In this document: piece after piece, positions 26,080-28,230 of the stretch | How positions within the stretch are numbered: the stretch's first letter is position 1 | How the letters are laid out: the number at the start of each line of letters is the position of its first letter | From: a virus | Length of the DNA stretch: 28,230 nucleotides | Strand: one strand, 5' to 3' | IMG/VR virus record: IMGVR_UViG_3300023174_000523 | Coordinates: 1 to 28,230 of that record | Made by a program: the position numbers and the translations under genes | The notes under the pieces: generated by a model | What the model saw: the letters and a program-made list of their open reading frames with translations, nothing else | Told to the model about the DNA's origin: nothing | The model's database searches: none

Positions 26080-27093
26080 TTATTTGGTTTTGTTGGTGAC
26101 TTGGCGCATTTGCTTTGTGCCGGGTGCTGTCTTCACAAACTGGTAGGGGTTTTCGATTTGCAGTTCTTCAGCGAGTTCAAGAAACTTCTCAGCACTCATC
26201 TTCCCGCCGCCGATTAGGAATGCCCGACCGGCATCAAGCTTCGATGCCGTTTCGACGGCTGTATTGGCTTCGATGTATTCCTTTTCCTTTGGGTTGGTGA
26301 GCTTCCAGCCGGGAATCTCTTCCTTGGCCTCAAGGCGCGCTCTGAGTGCATCAAGAACAGGCTCAGCGATGTGCTTCTCTGCGGTCTTCCAATTTGCGGC
26401 AAAGACGCTCATCTTAATCGGGTCGGCGACGATCTCCGCGCGGATCTCGTCAACCGTGCGGCCGTAGGAAGTGACAAGCTCCAGAGCGCTTTCGGCTTGG
26501 CGCACTATGGCCCCACATGAGTTGAAATTGGCGCACCAGCCGCAGTATTCGCACGGCGTCGGCTTGGCGTCCTCGCTCGTGGCCTCGGCGATCCACCGCT
26601 GCGTCGTGGCCTCAGCCTCGGCGCGTGTGAAGTCGTAGGACCGCACGAGCCGCTGATCTATGTAGATCACATGCGCGGTCCACGATTCGGCAAAGTGATC
26701 TTCCATACAGGCGAGCGCATAGGCCGCGACCTGCTTGCGGTAAGGTCTGACTTGGCCGCTTTTTACATCTGCCACCCAGCGTCCGCGCTTACAGAGCGCG
26801 TCTGCGGTGCCGAGCTTCGAGAGTCCCGGCACGGCCATTGCGAGATATTCCTCGCGGGTCTCAATATGCTCGCCGCCGGACAGGCGGTTCAGCGTCTCAA
26901 TGCCCCACGTCGCCGCATCGCAGTCCTCGCGGTTAAGCTGCGAAAGCGGAATAGGGTTTCCGTCCATTGCCATGCGGATTGCATAGTCAATGGCCGTCCC
27001 GCGCTGGGCCGCCTCGCTGGCACCGGATGAACCAACGAATACGGCACATTCCGCGAGTTTTGGTGCCATGGAGGGGGTGAGTTCTTTACTCAT
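26080..27093 (-). CDS. PD-(D/E)XK nuclease with Cys cluster (RecB/Cas4-like)
   Basis: 337 residues, starting MSKELTPSMAPKLAECAVFV. Nuclease motifs are 'RGTAID' (31-36), 'KLGTADALC' (D98), 'VADVKSG' (D109, K111) and 'YRKQVAAYA' (Q121). Cysteines C181-x2-C184-x2-C187 and C193, with C16 near the N-terminus, fit an iron-sulphur or zinc cluster like that in AddB and Cas4 nucleases and in DUF2800-type phage proteins. It overlaps the Sak4 gene by ATGA. It likely resects DNA ends for single-strand annealing or strand invasion together with the ATPase and SSB-like protein. Confidence 0.85.
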   Translation of the reverse strand: MSKELTPSMAPKLAECAVFVGSSGASEAAQRGTAIDYAIRMAMDGNPIPLSQLNREDCDAATWGIETLNRLSGGEHIETREEYLAMAVPGLSKLGTADALCKRGRWVADVKSGQVRPYRKQVAAYALACMEDHFAESWTAHVIYIDQRLVRSYDFTRAEAEATTQRWIAEATSEDAKPTPCEYCGWCANFNSCGAIVRQAESALELVTSYGRTVDEIRAEIVADPIKMSVFAANWKTAEKHIAEPVLDALRARLEAKEEIPGWKLTNPKEKEYIEANTAVETASKLDAGRAFLIGGGKMSAEKFLELAEELQIENPYQFVKTAPGTKQMRQVTNKTK

Positions 27094-28028
27094 GCTGCCT
27101 CCTTGAATTCGTTAGCCTTGGCAATTAGCGCCTCGGGCCGAGCCACGATGTTTGCGCGGATCTTCTCCGAGACATCGCGCCAAGTTTGCCCTGGCTTGAT
27201 AGATTTGTTGGAGATCAGGAAGGCGTTGACTGCTTCCTCGTTGGCCTCGAGCATCTCAAAGGCCCGCACATGCTCTGCACCGACCACGACCACCGCCGGT
27301 TCGACTTTCACTTTTGGCGTTGCGTTTGTAGCGAATAAATGCGCCACCGAATCCCACTCCATCGGCAACTCTTCAGCCAATCCGCTGCGTGTCTTCGCAT
27401 CGTAGGCCGCCGAGTGCGTTGTCAGGATTATCCGCTGCTTGCCGCCGGTGCCTTTGGCCTTGCCGTTCTCAGACTCAACGACTTTGGTCTTGAACCGGAA
27501 GAACCAGAGTTCGTCCGCCCATTCCTTCACGAGCGGCGATGACTGCTTGCTCATCTTCAGCTCGTAGCGGTCGTAGGCCGCCATCAAGTCCGGCGGCTCC
27601 ACGCGCTGAACCTTGCTGTGTGCGAGTAGGACGACATGTTTGCCATTCGCGATTAGCGAATCCAAGGCCGTCAGCATCCGGCTCATCCGTTCCGCCACCA
27701 TCACCCAGCCTTTGCCGTAGCCATAATCCTCAATGCTGGCCTTCTTGGTGCTGGCCAGTAGGTCTTCGACGCATAGGCGCTCTGCCCAATCCGCCGAGTC
27801 AATGATGACCGTCTGGTAGTCGCTGGCTGCGACCTCCTTGAGTGCGCCGTTGAGTTCCGCCCAGCTGTTGATCTCGCAGCGATCGGTGTCCAGGTGTGCC
27901 GTGCCTCCCTCGATGTCGAGGAACAATGGAGTCGGGAATTGCGCGGCAAATGTTGTTTTGCCAACGCTTTCCACTCCGTAAATGACCACGCGCTGTGGTC
28001 GTGTTTGTTTGCCTTTTAGTATTTTCAT
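27090..28028 (-). CDS. Sak4-type RecA-like recombination ATPase
   Basis: 312 residues from the ATG at 28028 (MKILKGKQTRPQRVVIYGVE). This start overlaps the upstream stop in ATGA form; a start 48 bases further upstream only adds a non-conserved Arg-rich stretch. Walker A is 'GVESVGKTT' (18-26), Walker B 'TVIIDSAD' (73-80), and 'HVVLLAHSKVQRVEPPD' holds the sensor region. Such proteins act as phage single-strand annealing or recombination ATPases, working with SSB and a nuclease. The C-terminal 80 residues are helical and may bind DNA or partners. Confidence 0.85.
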   Translation of the reverse strand: MKILKGKQTRPQRVVIYGVESVGKTTFAAQFPTPLFLDIEGGTAHLDTDRCEINSWAELNGALKEVAASDYQTVIIDSADWAERLCVEDLLASTKKASIEDYGYGKGWVMVAERMSRMLTALDSLIANGKHVVLLAHSKVQRVEPPDLMAAYDRYELKMSKQSSPLVKEWADELWFFRFKTKVVESENGKAKGTGGKQRIILTTHSAAYDAKTRSGLAEELPMEWDSVAHLFATNATPKVKVEPAVVVVGAEHVRAFEMLEANEEAVNAFLISNKSIKPGQTWRDVSEKIRANIVARPEALIAKANEFKEAA

Positions 28029-28230
28029 TTTTTCGTGTTTGCGGCAGCGAAAACGGCCACTGCCAGTGCCGCCCAACTATGGGATTTGATGCCGTAAGTC
28101 TGGCCCGGCTTGGCCTTGGTTCCCTGTGGCCCGACGAGATCGAGCAACGCCTGACGCACATTGGCGTCCTTTGCTCGCATCGTGCCGCAGAGAAAAAGTT
28201 TGATGTCCTTGCGATAGCAAAGAACCGGCT
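28025..28230 (-). CDS. RuvC-like Holliday junction resolvase, C-terminal part
   Basis: The window edge cuts this gene. 67 codons are visible, ending at the TGA at 28025. The fragment contains 'RKDIKLFLCGTMRAKDANVR' and 'KPGQTYGIKSHSWAALAVAV', the pattern of phage RuvC-type resolvases (AKD-A-x-V-R-x-A-L, then YGxxSHxWxALAVA). It would resolve recombination or replication junctions before packaging. The N-terminal catalytic acids are outside the window. Placed first in the visible recombination block and overlapped by the Sak4 start. Confidence 0.8.
   Translation of the reverse strand, partial: PVLCYRKDIKLFLCGTMRAKDANVRQALLDLVGPQGTKAKPGQTYGIKSHSWAALAVAVFAAANTKK

Noticed and set aside
1-28230. 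tRNA genes, integrase, attachment site, lysis genes
   Set aside because: I looked for cloverleaf-like segments, recombinase motifs and lysozyme, amidase or holin patterns and found none that I could support. The single-pass protein at 20515 alone is not enough to call a holin.

Overview
This window is a contiguous piece of a tailed double-stranded DNA phage genome, or of a prophage. Every gene I can support lies on the minus strand, so the phage reads from right (28230) to left (1). Gene order and protein families point to a siphovirus with lambda-like logic: a GpA-type terminase, lambda-B-type portal, ClpP-type protease with a nested scaffold, HK97-fold capsid, a -1 frameshifted tail chaperone pair and an 864-residue tape measure. 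Genes are tightly packed and most junctions are 4-base ATGA stop/start overlaps. I see no integrase, repressor, lysis genes, tRNA or CRISPR. Both ends of the window cut through genes, so those functions may lie outside. The host is not certain. Weak Shine-Dalgarno use at the uncoupled genes and a short 'CACAGAGGACACGGAG'-type repeat seen by recall in Verrucomicrobiota and Planctomycetota genomes make a host from that superphylum a reasonable but unproven guess.

Right third (28230-21650), DNA metabolism: a RuvC-like resolvase (partial), a Sak4-type RecA-like ATPase, a PD-(D/E)XK nuclease with a Cys cluster, a DUF669-like protein with an SSB-style acidic tail, a broken small gene, two paralogous small zinc proteins, a replisome-organiser-like protein, a DnaB-like helicase, an NrdR-type zinc ribbon, a helix-turn-helix protein and small unknowns. 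The organiser-like gene carries two copies of a 30-bp palindrome-containing repeat in different reading frames. This is a candidate replication origin.

Middle (21655-16929), accessory genes and packaging: three genes sharing 'TPET' N-termini and ERDEA coiled-coil repeats, plus a small membrane protein, joined at almost identical 16-bp junctions; then small and large terminase and two small proteins. A 361-bp gene-free island (16568-16928) packed with inverted repeats and a terminator separates this from the head genes.

Left half (16567-1), virion: gpW-position protein, portal, protease plus nested scaffold, capsid, a small protein, an intrinsic terminator, head-tail joining proteins, tail tube candidate, tail chaperones G/GT with tandem slippery heptamers, tape measure, tail-tip proteins, Cys-rich proteins and three tail-fibre-type proteins, the last cut by the window edge. 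A short minus-strand element, TTTGACA, stands 12 to 40 bases upstream of eight start sites in this half and I found it nowhere else on that strand. It is the most unexpected signal in the window along with the origin-like repeats.
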